Below the pieces are notes generated by a model. The model had not been told where the DNA came from. It made no database searches and saw only the letters and a program-made list of their open reading frames with translations. The position numbers were made by a program, and so were the translations under genes. Below are positions 12,201 to 24,520 of a stretch of 64,000 nucleotides of DNA, piece by piece. Origin of the DNA: Sipunculus nudus. Its lineage: Eukaryota; Annelida; Sipuncula; Golfingiida; Sipunculidae. The stretch spans positions 41,536,840 to 41,600,839 of the forward strand of contig CM049322.1 of the NCBI GenBank assembly GCA_026874595.1. Reading direction: 5' to 3'. The stretch's first letter is position 1; each line of letters begins with the position of its first letter.

Positions 12201-13785
12201 GAGGGGACGAGAATATTCTTGACAGCTGAATGACCCGTTTGTTATGTCTTCGTGTTTTAAAACCAAGCGGTCTCTCACACAACTCGACAGGCTTTATTTC
12301 TGTGAGAGTTTCGAAAACCAATAAAATATATGGGACATCCTGCACAAGATGGCGTGGCTTCTCCCTGGGTGACCTTGCTCCATTCAAGCTCTGTACGTGC
12401 TCTGCTCAAGCAGTTTACTTTTTAAATTTTCATAATTAAGGAATAGAGCTGAGAGGGTCGCGTCTGAAAACACTACACAAACTTAATAACCACATTCAAT
12501 CGTTATCAAAATTCATCATCACCCAGCCAGTGTCTGCACTTCAGGTCTAAATAAAGTTGCTAGCCCTCATTGGCCAGTATGATATTGTGGTCTTCTAATT
12601 GTCTTTACTCAGATAATCATTCTTTATTCAAATATACTTAAACTCGATTGAAATGTGTTGTGTTTGGAGGCTGTTTTAGATTGTCTGATTGGACGGCATG
12701 TAATTTCAGTGTAAGTAAAGTAATCCCAGAGCTTGTACATAAAATGAAGATGTATAAATTATAAAATGCACAGAAGCATGTAAAAGCTGTAACGGATATT
12801 TTTTTCAATTTCATTACTTTTTTTGTGAATCTTACATATTTAGATCCTATATAGTTTTAAATAAGGTAACGTAGTATTGGGGAGGGGGAGGGGATGTGTT
12901 TCATTTTTAAACGTATATATTGTGTGTGAAATTAGAGTAAAATTTTCTGTGAACTTGTTTTTGTTTGAAGGTAACCGCCTCCATTTCACGTGACAGGGCA
13001 ATATCACACGCTTCCTTTCTTACTTATATCTTGGTGTTAGCCATGCCCGGTAACAACTGCAACTGCAGGCCTGCTTTTGTAAACGTACATAATGCAGGAC
13101 AATACGACTTGAGAACCGCCGAAAGGCGCAATAATTTGTGAGTAAGCACGTCCGTTCGGCACGGCCTTCTCATTATACCTGGGGGGGGGGGGGGGGAGGG
13201 GTCGAAAGTAAAAAATCTCACTTCCTCGGCTTAGATTGGAACTCTCTATCTCCGGTGTTTGAGTCTTCTTCTCTACCCCTGAGCAAGAAAAGCTGGTTGT
13301 TATATGAAGTTCATATGGAATGGATAATCGTTATCAAATTTTAATAATATGAGGAAATACTTCGAATTACTTTCAATATCATAAGTATCAAGGTATCATA
13401 AATAAGGTCCTTAACCTGATTCTGTTCTAAACATGACAAGTAATGGCAAGTAGATAGTCATCGTCTCAACTTATTACTCATATCACAAAATGCCTGAATA
13501 TAAAGATAATTCAAGCGTTAGTTACATTATGCTTTGTAACCCCTTTTGCCTGATGGTAGATCTGTATTAAAATTGAATTTGACAAAACATAGTCTTTTAT
13601 GTGGAAACATGCCATATCTTTCTATGTCTCCTTCTTCCAGAGTCTTATCTGATCACTCAATAAAAAGGTACTGCAGACATATCGTAACTTCCTTTAACAT
13701 GTCATACATTTAATGATTATAAATTAGAAAACAACACATTCATCAGATATAATATAATAATGATATTTATTCATAACCGTACATA
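9261..13785. other. Intergenic DNA with scattered old repeats
   Basis: No supported gene. It includes a CGAC-rich repeat at 9407-9560 and 9890-9965. A roughly 100-base segment near 9660-9750 is resembled near 11550-11630. Poly-G tracts lie near 11972 and 13181. Short frames near 12121-12440 and 14365-14643 have no recognisable domain. Confidence 0.45.
9407..9560. repeat. CGAC-rich low-complexity repeat
   Basis: Many short gcgact, tcgcag and atcgcaag words on both strands make it partly self-complementary. A related stretch lies at 9890-9965 (ctgcgactagtcgctg). It is much richer in GC than its surroundings and is probably a non-autonomous transposon or its remnant; unclassified. Confidence 0.45.
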
Positions 13786-15540
13786 ATCCGTCAGGCATTG
13801 TACACTCCAACTTCCTCAGGTATAAGTATAGGCTTGTCAATAAATACGGCATCTTTCTGGTTGACAAATCGTACTATGGCACGCATGGTAATCATCAAAA
13901 ACTCGTCGCCTTGAAATTAAATAGAACGAAAAAGTAATAATGTCATGTTAAAGATGGTATATTATTCCATATGTTTTTAAAATATGTCCTACATCAAAAT
14001 CAGAAGTTTCATTGACTGTTTTCACAAATCAGACAATCAGGTAATAGCGCTCTTTATATGGAGACATTTTGATCTCCTCTTATAAGGAACAACTGTTTAG
14101 AAACACATCTCCCCTCAGGCTATCAATTTCGAAATCCCACTACATAAGTTTTCCTTTCAACAGTCAAACAGCAAATCATTTTACAGTTAATCAACACAGC
14201 ATAGTCTTCTTCTGATTATAATTTATGTATACACACATTTGATCTTAACCTTTTATTCTTTTTCGTAATATGTTAATCATATCATGTTTTTACTCATTGC
14301 TCATTTTATGGTAACCTACACATTTGGTTGAATTTCTTCTGTCTTTCTCTCCAGCATTTAAAAATCATTCATTCCGCTTCAGTAACTTTCTTAAGAATTT
14401 AAAGATATTCCGCTTTAAAGAAAATATCCTAAAAATGTTATTGAATCGAAATTTTAAATAAGGAGAAATTATCATATCCTTAAAAGAAAGAGAACCAGAA
14501 AGCAGACAGGGAATATACACTGAAACTTCGAAATTATGACCACCAACGGGACTCGGATAAAGTTGTCGATATATTGAGTCGGTCGCTGAACTGGATGGTC
14601 GTAGTCCAGAACAATGTGTTGCTGACTTTACAAGAAATGTCACAACTATTTTCGCATTTCATTGATTTCCAAACTGATCATAATGACATGGTCCGTGTGG
14701 AATTATCTGCCATATATCACATATTTTCGTCTCCAATTTAGAATGGGTACGTTTGAACAAGATTATCGTTATCTATGATAACTCCTGCATTTGCTTGTCA
14801 GCTCCATCTTGTGTTTATTTAGTGAATTAAATAATGTTTTAACATGGCATTAAAACTAGCTAATTCCTCTGTATATTATTACGCAGTAGATCACCAACAT
14901 GACTACATAAAACTTGACTACGTTGAGTTGATTTATGATTAAAAATAACGTTTAATCAAAAAGATAGATATCTTTAACTTCTAAATCATTCAAAGTTTCT
15001 AGATTGCGCTGATAAACGAATTCGGGAGTTATCCTAAATAGCAATATTAAATATTAAAAATTATGAAAAGTTTAGCTATAGGTATATATAACGAGACAAA
15101 GTTTGGTTACGTCGACAAAGTGACAGAGCATCAATCCCTCTACTCAACTCTTTTTAATTTTGGGATTATGTAGTAGTGGATGCATTTGTTAAATGTTATT
15201 GTGGTTAATGAACTTAGGTGTACTGATATTACTCATATGTGCTGGAAGTTAGGTCATTTTGGAACGGATAGAGTTTTTTAACAAATGGTTTTTTAACTAA
15301 ACGAAATTTTGCCACATCGGGCCCATCTTACATGTTAGAGACATCTTAGATACATGTATCTGAATTGCGATTAATATAGGTCAAAGCTCGAATGCGCCCA
15401 TTGATTAGATCAAATTGATTAACATAACTAGAAAAATTGGGTTAAACGGACTGAAAGATTAAAGAAAAGTAATAAATGTTAGTTTGTAGCCTTTAAGAAC
15501 AGATTATGGAAGATATTTATTTAAATTAATACATTTTTAC

Positions 15541-15688
15541 AAAAATGGTTAGTTATATGACAGCTTAATTAAAATTTTTACCTTGGCTCTTTGAAAACTG
15601 AGACCACAGTAAGTGAATTACATATGGCTGGTAGAAACATCCACATAATTAATGCCACATGAAAATTATCTATCACGAAAGCTCTTCC
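15541..15688 (-). repeat. Intronic repeat segment, second copy
   Basis: It is similar over its whole length to 17493-17640: the same order of tgacagct, ccttggctc/ccttagcac, a shared ccacataattaatg core, and ctatcacg(a/g)aag. A shorter similar stretch lies in the second intron of the + strand paralogue, near 56605-56695. Confidence 0.65.
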
Positions 15689-16599
15689 GCTTAAGACATC
15701 AAGCAGGTCAACCTGAGTTTTGGGGGGTATTCTTTTGTAACATTCGACAGTAGGCCCATCACCAAGATGGAGCACTGTACAAGGTTTGATGGAATGGCTG
15801 TTCCCAGAGCCTTGTATCACTCACAAACGAGTGCGCCTTCGGGGGTTCCCCGGTGTTATGACCCTGCACTGGGGACGTTACACCCAGGACCCGCAGGTGC
15901 GATAGACACTGCGCCTGGATGACACTAAGATACAAAAATGTTATGAAAGGAAACGAGTACTACTGCCGAAGTCCTTAACCGAAATAGGTATCTGATGGTA
16001 TACAGACTTAGATTAAGAATTGGATAAGAAAGCCTAAAATAGAAGGGGTTACGTCCACAAATAATATTAAAAACAAATAGATAAATAAACGTGATGTATA
16101 CATCTGAAGCTTACTGCTGCTGATGCCTCTTACAGCTACATTCTATACTTAAGAAACTGGGGAATAACAACATTTTACTTAATATAACGACTCACCTGGA
16201 TGGCGTTAAATGGAAAATCATCACATATGGTTATACATGCATGGTTTCCGTTAAGAAAATTGTTTCATATCTGGGTATAGCAGGAAAGCCCTTGACGACA
16301 CAGTCGACCTGGAAGATAATTTACGTTGTTTTGTCTTAGCTTAAACCAGCTCCCTTTACCATGATTTCATAAAGCATGTAAAACATTGTATCTGGAACGT
16401 AAGCTGCAAGAGTGTTTCCTATAAGTAATCCTTTTATAATGCCCGCGGCAGTATATCTTTAGGAAAACCTTCCATTCACCTTATATGTGTATTGTAACTG
16501 TAGCTGTTTGAACACTAGAGTACCTTAAATTTCTCAGGTAGATTGTGATGTAAGCCCTGATAATTTATGTGCATTAATACGTCAGCAAATACATATGGT

Positions 16600-17290
16600 T
16601 ACCTCGAGATATTGGACCTTAGCAACCTAGGACCACACGATTTTGGACCACTAATCTTGAACCACAAGGCCGGCAAGCATGGGGCCACATACATTCCTTA
16701 CTACCTAGGATCACAGTCATGGACTCCTCTAAATACAGATCTAGCGCAATATACTACCAATAAATATGTGTTTTATTAGAATATTATATTACAAATAATC
16801 ATCGGAACAAAAAATCGTGATTCCAAATATAATCATAACCATAAGCCCTTAGCCCCAAGCACACAAATACTCAGACGTAAATATAAATATACACACCTAC
16901 GTGTACGATTATATACTGAATGGGGGTATGGGATTTAAACAGGTAAACAGGTTGCTCAAACGCTGACGTAAATTTGAATAGAATCACGCTCAAAAAGACC
17001 ATCACGTTTTATTTATAATATGAAAGCGGAAAAGATGGCTTAGTTTTTAATTTTACTAATTATTCTATGATTAGACCATTAACTCAACGGCAACGTTTGA
17101 TAACGGCATATGCAGAGCGAACCGTGTTCGATCAGGTTTGAGATTCCGGGCCGAGATTGTAGTAGCCCAAAACTAAAGTGGGCCGACATCGTAGGTTGCG
17201 TGGTATGAGATAGCAGAGGATTAATCAGAAGTGGTCAAGGTTCATGTGGTCCGAAATTGTAAAGGGCCGAGATCTCCTGAAAGAATGAAA
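16600..17290. repeat. GGCC-word repeat on opposite strands around a central spacer
   Basis: At 17145-17280 the + strand shows recurring ggGCCGAgATTGTAG-type words. At 16614-16700 the related words (gaccacacgattttggacc) read on the opposite strand. This suggests a foldback-type repeat inserted near exon 2 of the damaged NTR-like gene. Ends not defined. Confidence 0.4.
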
Positions 17291-17492
17291 ATGACCTCAT
17301 AATACAAATGTTACTTAAATGAACCATATAATCATATAGCTCTTAGATGTCCACATACAGCGTATTATGCAGAATCATTACTTATCATGGCATTAATATG
17401 AAATTTTTGTGCACATGGTCAAAGATACATCGTTTCGGATCATGTGTTAATTTGTTACTGACCACTACATTTGAAAAAAATAAAATAAAATA

Positions 17493-17640
17493 AAATGGTC
17501 AATAATATGACAGCTGAATTGAAATTGTGACCTTAGCACTTGAAGACCGAGGCCACATTTCGTGAATCCCGTATGTTGCAGGTATAGAATTCCACATAAT
17601 TAATGTCACATGACAATTATCTATCACGGAAGTTTTTTCA
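17493..17640 (-). repeat. Intronic repeat segment, first copy
   Basis: It pairs with 15541-15688 and shares the ccacataattaatgycacatg core. It lies in the first intron of the damaged NTR-like gene. Confidence 0.65.
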
Positions 17641-17739
17641 AAATATAATACTCACAAAATAAAAACTAAAAGGGCAGCAATATCATGATTATTAATAACG
17701 TACACATGCAAAAGTGTGCATCATGGAAGTGGGTCTAGT

Positions 17740-17822
17740 GGGTCTAGAAAATAACAATGTGTGCTTATGAAAATTTATAAACTACAGAGAGACCAGTCTG
17801 GGTCTAGAAAATAACAATGTGG
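17740..17822. repeat. Short tandem repeat
   Basis: The word ggtctagaaaataacaatgt occurs at about 17742 and again at about 17801, inside the first intron of the damaged NTR-like gene. Confidence 0.75.
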
Positions 17823-18149
17823 GATTAAGAAAATATATAAATTACAAATTTATAAAGTAACGTTAGACATCTGACCCCGAATGTCAATGTGAAACAACAC
17901 ACCACTCTTCAATCATTTAAAATCATGACTCACCCTGAATTCAAAGAGCAACTCTTCTGTTGATCCCTGCTTGACCACTTCATAACCCAAAAACGTGCCT
18001 CTCAGGATTCTATGCGGTTTTTTTCCATCCTCTCCGATTCTGTTTGATGCCCAGAATGGTTCCGCAGGGCATAACGAGGCGCATAACGAGGAGCCGATAA
18101 CGGCCAGAAGCACAGTTAACACTGACATCTTCATTTCGGAAAAATCTAC

Positions 18150-19290
18150 AAGAAAACATGCATTGTTATTAAAGAATTTTGAGCCAGAACACAGTCTCAG
18201 CCCTGATGTGATCAGCTAGAAATTTTCAGCAGCAAATAATCCATTCAGAAATGTATCAATATGTCAGTTTCTTATCGTGTTTCTAAAAAGTATTGCTACA
18301 ATGCAATCAAGGTTGAAAAGGTGAGGGAAATTTTTAGAAATTAATGTCACATCGATTAAAAAAAAAGTTATCGGATAGTGTAATGGGGTAAAATTATGGT
18401 TCTTTTTCTCTGATTCTTGAATCTGGCATGTATTAAGAGAAACTCAAAGTAGGGGTCCTCTCACGATTATAATGACCATTTTATCTTCACATTTAAGTAG
18501 CATTGTTTCTTTTTTTCACTAAAAAATATAGCAATGTTTTTACAGCATAAATGCTAGATAGCCTACATTTTCTCTCTAATATTTTACTTAAGAATCATAC
18601 ATTGATATTTTGATTTTTTTATGTAAAACGCAAAAGAATAAAAAAGTTAGGATCATCATGGACAGAAAATATGAAGTCCTAAATAAGTAATATATAATAA
18701 CACAGATTAAGACATAGAGAGGTAACAGGTACAACAGATATCAAATATTTTTTAATCGTGATCAAGACAGTGAATAAGATGCCTGAAACACAAAATAAAG
18801 ATTTAAGGAGACAACCCAACTATAACCTTTATATTTAAGAAAAATCTTTAAAAAAACCCTGCAAATATAAAAAGTATTATACTTTCTTATATGATAAAAA
18901 ACGATCGATTTTATTCTCTTCAAGAAGAAAATAATAATATTCATCCCAAATAACACCGAAAATACAAAACGAGCATTGCCTTTCATCATATGGTAAACGA
19001 AGGTAAATTTACACATACAGTATTCAGTAAGCAGATTAGATAGGTAAGGGTAAAATAACTATCTATATAATGATCATGTATTACGGATTTGTGCCTCAGA
19101 GACATATTCATGCTATCTTTGTTGGTACTGGTCATTGAGTTTACCCGAATACACCGGTACGACTATCTAAAGTTCATAACTGGCTGGCCAGACCATATGT
19201 TAGATAACCAACTGAAACTTAATATATTTTGTCTCATTAACTCACAAACTATCAACTTTCACTATAAATCAAATAGGGAAGGTGGCACCA
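18150..19290. other. AT-rich stretch, no gene seen
   Basis: No domain-bearing frame or repeat was recognised. It would be intron if the damaged NTR-like gene uses one of the upstream first exons at 25.6 or 30.7 kb. Confidence 0.4.
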
Positions 19291-19299
19291 TCTAGTGAT

Positions 19300-22200
19300 G
19301 CAAGCAGCTGACACGGTAAGAGGCTTTGGCTTTACAACTCTTAATTGATATTAAATATAGTATACAGCCGGATACTGGTGGTGCAAAAACTGTCATATTC
19401 TCCATATGAAAGATGGGGTCGGTATTAAGGTGAACTGAGCACGTATTGATCTGTATGGGCCAGGGCCAAAAAAGACTGTCCCGTGGCGAGCACCCATGTT
19501 GTTGTTGCCAGGCACGCCGATCAGGGCTTCTATGACAACAGCCCTGATTATCGCAATGGTTCACATGTGCAGTGGTGATGTTGAGACAAAACCCAGGCCC
19601 TCCTCCAGCTAAACCGAAGACACCTGGCGCAGAATCCTACCCTGGAACCCGCCGTCTGACCCAGGCAAGGCTAGATAGGTCAGAAACTTGGGACGTGAGC
19701 GTGGTGTCAGGCAGATATGTCAACGAGAATGGCGATGCTGAAGCCCTACATGTTTCAGCCAATACAGGTTACACCAGAAGTGCTCCTGTTAGACCAAGTA
19801 CAGCTCAATCATAGACACAGAGCAAGCTTGATGACATTTTTAGATAATTAAGCAACATGCAAATAAGAATTACAAATCTTTAGTCTCAAATAGACCAGTT
19901 CAAACCAGGAAACAAGAGAATAAACGACAGGAACAATCAAAAAGAGATAACTTGATATTCTATGGCATCGAGGAAGAGGATGGCAAAGAATCCAAAGAAC
20001 AACGCGAAACAAAAGTTAGAAATGCAATAAAAAATAAACCTAATCTCCCCTAAGACGAGGACAGTTCCCATTGGCCAAACTTAATGGTCAAAAACAGGTT
20101 GCATACTGAATTATATGAACATAATGAACATGTGTGTCAAACAGATGATCATGGTGTCATAATGAATACCCATTATTATTCACATAATACAAGTGAGTTA
20201 TTGAGCATACATGTCTACCAATGATAACTATATAAATTCTATTTTTTTCAGATCATTCAATTATACACAGAAGGCACAGTACTGCACAGTTCTTAACTGT
20301 AACCCCTCGCAGAGCACAGGAAAACACTGATTCTACTAATGCAGATAACAAAAATGAAAAAAAAAATGGTGAGTTGCACACTAACACATTAGATAAGGTT
20401 AAATATGGAACAGTAAGGAACAGAGAAAGGTTCAAACTTGTATCTTGGAACGCAAATGGTCTGAAAAAAAAACAAAGAAACATATCGTGCAATATGAACT
20501 TATAGATTTGTTGAAAGGCATGATATCAAAAGTATTTTTGAGACATGGGCAGAAAATTAAAATAAATGTGTACATGCCTCACCTGGGTATTCTGGCAACT
20601 CATCTGTGCGGAACCACTACAAGAAGCTGTTCATAATGTTATAAAATATAAACTGATGTGTTAATGTTTATCATGCATGGGTCTGAATTGGGATTAACTG
20701 AAGATGTTGGTTGCAGTGTATATTGCACCAGAATCATCTGTTATATATTCTTGTTGTGAGGAAGATGATGGTATCTGCAGACTAGAGAATATTCTTTGTT
20801 AAGTCATTAGCAAATATGGGGAAATGAAAATGATAATATTGGGTGACCTCAGTGCAAGAATAAGTTAATTGTAAGATGTCTTACTGGATGATGACGTGAT
20901 GATATTTACAACACTTTGGCGTGCATGAATGTTACATAAACAGAGAAAGAAGAAAAAAAAAAAAAGATCAAACAGGTAATAAGTATGATAAATTATTAAA
21001 GAAAATGTGTCTAGCTTTAAATCTATGTATCTTAAATGGTATATTTGACTCTAACATAAATGGGGAATTAACATTCTGCTCTACAATTTGGAAGAGTGTC
21101 ATTGAATATACTATTGCTCATTCAGAATTGTCTAAACATTTTTAACATTTGAGGTTTCAAATATGAACCTGTCTAATCATATATTTTTTTTTCGATTTCA
21201 ACAACCTCAAGTAAACAGACTGATAACAGATTGTGCAGGGGACGAAATAATTTTTAATAATTCTTGGATCCAGTACAGGGATAAAAAAATCAGTTTTTTA
21301 TGGGAAGAAGATGATGAGGTGACAAGTTTAATAAACCAATTCTACATGAATGTGTACAATGACCCTAATGTTGGTGCTGAAAAAAAAATGATATTGTTAA
21401 GCAAGATGTTGCCAGCAAAACTTACTTTATAAAGACTAACAAGATAATGAAATAAAGAATGCAAACAAAATGGTTGGATCAAGAGGGTATGATTGCAAAA
21501 CAGGAAAAAAATAAAGCAACTTATAAATAAAGACTAACAAACCAAACAGCAGACCTGAATGTGAGAGAGAAGAAAAGGCCTTTCAGAAATATGTGTGCAA
21601 ATAAACAAATAAAAATGCAAGAGAAGAAACTAATGGTCAGTTGATGAGTTGTGAATCTAACCATGAAATGTGGCATACAATGAAAAATCTCAGAAAGAAT
21701 AATGGTATAAAAAGTGACAAAAAACAAGAATGGTAGACATAATGAAAATCTATTTGCAGATAGAACACAGTTGGAGAATACCTTTAACACTGACTCTACA
21801 TAATTAGAAAGATTATCTCAGAAAGAATAATGGTATAAAAAGTGACAAAAAAACAAGAATGGTAGACATAATGAAAATCTATTTGCAGATAGAACACAGT
21901 TGGAGAATACCTTTAACACTGACTCTACATAATTATATATATTACAAGCTGAGACATATGCAAACTCACAATATTCTGATCTTAACAGTGAAATAAACTC
22001 TTTTGAAATAAAAAAAGTGATAAATGAAATAAAAACTAGAAAACACCAAGAACAGATGGGTTGGTCACATAAATATATAAGGACACTATTTACATTCTAG
22101 AAGATATGCTGTTTTGTTATAAAAATGAAGCTTTACATCAAGGGGTATTCCCAAATAACTTGGCACAAGCAATTATCATACCTCTGTATAAACAAGCAGA

Positions 22201-23228
22201 CATTAATGATACAGATGAATATAAGGGAATTTCGTTACTAAATTGTATAGAAAAAAATCTTTTGTAAAATATTAAATAATAGGTGAATAAAATAGGCAGA
22301 GTAAGCAAGCATACTTGTAGAGGAACAGGCAGGGTTCAGGAAACAAAGAAGCACTGTGCCAATAAGTATACCTTAATGTCAGTAATTAAAAATATATATC
22401 TAAACCTATAGCAAGTTTGTGGAAAGCTAGAGAACAACATTAATATGTTAGAGTCTTTTAGCAATTGGTATTGGATGAATGTGAATCTTATGAAAACTGA
22501 TGGTGGTGTTTAGAAATGGTGAACAACACTGAAGCAGTTAGCTTTTAAACATATTTTGGATAAGTTTTCTCAAGCATTAGTAAATGGTCAAAATGTCATA
22601 AGTATTAAGCAAATCAGGCACAAAATTGGGATATGTATATTGATCTAGGTGTTTGGTAACTGCTACACAAGTGTGGGAAATCTTAACAATTGGTCGTAAT
22701 AATATATGTTTTATATTTATTTTGCATTTTATATAATTATTTTGTATTTATTAGTTGAAAATGTATTTTATACTGATGGTAATTATATTGCTTCAACATT
22801 ATAAATTTTTATTATATGAGCAATGTTTAAGATATGCCACATATACATAAATCTACCATTTTACATCACTACGTATCCGTTGCATGGATAATGGTAACAG
22901 TTAAATGTTTTGTAGATGGCAGAACAGTTTGTTGGAGCGTGTCTATGGTGGAATAATAATTGTGTTCTACGTGTGGTTTTTGTCACTGAGCTATCCAGAT
23001 TGTAACATGTTATTTTTTTATTTATATTTTACAACCTTTTACACAAGAGGGTTCTGTGCTTTTTATTTTCACATTTATTATAGTTAGTAGTAGTTATATT
23101 TTAGCATTTTTTCAATGATTTAACAGTTTGCATTACCTTGGATGAACACCGCAGATTTGTGTATTTTATTGTATTGGTTATATGGGCTGGAGGCCTAAAT
23201 ACCTGAATAAATAATCATTCATTCATTA
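19300..23228 (+). mobile_element. CR1-like LINE, decayed, with 2A-like motif
   Basis: In order along the + strand: a DVET-then-NPGP motif (19577-19601) of the 2A-like type known from CR1-type LINEs, split between two frames by one extra A. Next is an ORF1-like frame at 19572-19814, and a basic segment containing NLIFYGIEEE near 19945-19980. An endonuclease follows (VSWNANGLKKKQ near 20440; YIAPESS near 20720; ILGDLSARI near 20840). A linker frame is at 21163-21432. Reverse transcriptase pieces follow (DEYKGISLLNCIEK near 22210; EEQAGFRKQRST near 22320). The core from there to YADD seems deleted. The 3' end reads ...gggctggaggcctaaatacctgaataaataatcattcattcatt, an AATAAA with an ATTC-type tail. 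Many stops and frameshifts make it inactive. CR1/L2 assignment is by motif style. Confidence 0.75.
21687..21935 (+). repeat. Recent 128-base tandem duplication within the LINE
   Basis: The block starting atctcagaaagaataatgg at 21687 is repeated at 21815. The two copies are almost identical apart from one extra A in an A-run. It is much younger than the surrounding decay and could also be an assembly duplication. Confidence 0.85.
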
Positions 23229-23249
23229 TAATTCTAATACTAATAGAAA

Positions 23250-24520
23250 ATTGAAGTAACATATTTTCACGCTTTCCTGGTATTATACTGTCCAAAATAA
23301 TCCGATATGTCTGGCTTTAACCTGTACACTGAGAGGAAATAGTCCATGTTATTCATATACGATCGGGCGAGGGTGTATTTTTCGGGACACCAACCATAAA
23401 TATTAAAAATAAAGTACCACTACTGTAAGGTCTTATGCACCCCATACCTCACAACCATTTAGTAACACTGGTAAACTGTAATATTAAAAAAATACAGCGT
23501 AAGATCCACAGCCATATCCAGTGAATTGGAATATTCTAATAATTCCATACATAGCTAAAGGAGCTTTGTCATTGTTGTGTTTCTTTGATTGACTAAACTT
23601 TCCGTTATGATTAAATATTACACAAACATATATAATCATCTACCACATCCATGTTATCTGGTCGAATTTCAAACTCTTATTCTTTTCAAATATTTTCCCT
23701 TCGAAACACCACAATCTTTTATTTATCTGATAAAAATGTATACATAGATAATTACTAAAGAGTTTTCAGAATAGTAAATTGCTGAAAAAAATGTATCATC
23801 TACATATAGAAGGACAAATAAAATTTGGAACTGATTTAACAGTTTTAAACCCTTACATTTATCGGCATGCCTACAGTTTTAATCGCAACCATAAAACGCA
23901 AACGTGAACACAGACAGATTATCACACTGTCGTAGACCAATGGGAAAATGCGAAAAACAAATCAGATCGGTATCCATGAATCAAATTACATAATTTCTGT
24001 TTAAACCCAAATAAATTTTAAATCCCATTAATTTACACTTGATACTTTCCTGTATTTATTTGGAGCATAATTCCGGACAATTTATTTGATCGAAGCTGTC
24101 CTTTAATAAAAAAAATGCAACTTGCTTTTATTTAAAGTTAAAGATCCGCCAACATGCTCAATGCATGTATGTGGTCAGTGGTTCCATATCCTTTACGAAA
24201 TCTAGCAAGTTATTTCCCTCAAACTACTCCTAATCAACTTTTACCTCAATTTTTGCTAGATACCTCTTTACTCTCTTTTTCTATATCGTTAGGATTATTT
24301 CAAGTTTCCCGTCAGTCAATCCTTAAACACTATACAATACTGCGTTACATAATTTTGTTACAAAGTTTTGTTACTCGGTGCTTATATTTAAGAACTCATT
24401 TATAATTAAACCAAAACCACATGTCTTTGTTTGGCATGTTTTTAATTGCCTCTCTAAATTTATTTTCAGAAAGTCCTTCAGTAAGATTATAATTTTTTTC
24501 CTATTTTATCGTTTATTGTA
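23250..24520 (-). mobile_element. LINE fragment, reverse transcriptase region, antisense
   Basis: Translated on the - strand, decayed pieces match in order the LINE at 59.8-61.6 kb. They are REAIKNMPNK (near 24450), YGTTDHIHALSMLADL (near 24175), a SFDQIN-type motif near 24085, NADKCKGLKLLNQFQ-like residues near 23860, VLLYVDDT (the YADD box with A to V, near 23810), NMDVVDDYI near 23645, and YTLARSYM near 23365. There are stops and deletions throughout. It converges tail to tail with the LINE ending at 23228. Confidence 0.7.

Larger units (their letters stand above)
13791..18145 (-). pseudogene. NTR/TIMP-like secreted protein gene, exon 2 broken
   Basis: Three exons can be placed on the - strand. 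Exon 1 is 18145-17934 (acceptor TTTCTTGTAG, ATG 18134, donor GTGAGT) and encodes 67 residues: a signal peptide beginning MKMSVLTVLLAVIGSS, then WASNRIGEDG and HRILRGTF. Its length and phase equal the intact paralogue. Exon 2 is 16308-16196 (acceptor CTTCCAG, donor GTGAGT). It begins VDCVVKGFPAI, as in the paralogue's VTCIVKG, but runs into TAA at codon 26; it is 113 bases against 118, and every frame after that point is interrupted or out of phase with exon 3. Exon 3 is 13909-13791 and starts GDEFLMITMRA, matching the paralogue's DEFLMFTMRA, with an intact stop. An AATAAA lies at 13771-13766. Two similar roughly 150-base segments occur, one in each intron. Likely promoters on this strand are at 25.6 or 30.7 kb. 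It is either a recent pseudogene or a sequence error in exon 2. Confidence 0.7.

Noticed and set aside
15578-15820. 80-residue - strand frame as exon 2 or 3 of the damaged NTR-like gene
   Set aside because: It lacks the KG, CG and DEFLM motifs and overlaps the intronic repeat; better exons were found at 16308-16196 and 13909-13791.
17085-17150. SINE head suggested by AACTCAACGG and GTGTTCGATCAGG words
   Set aside because: The match to A and B boxes is weak and no SINE body could be delimited.
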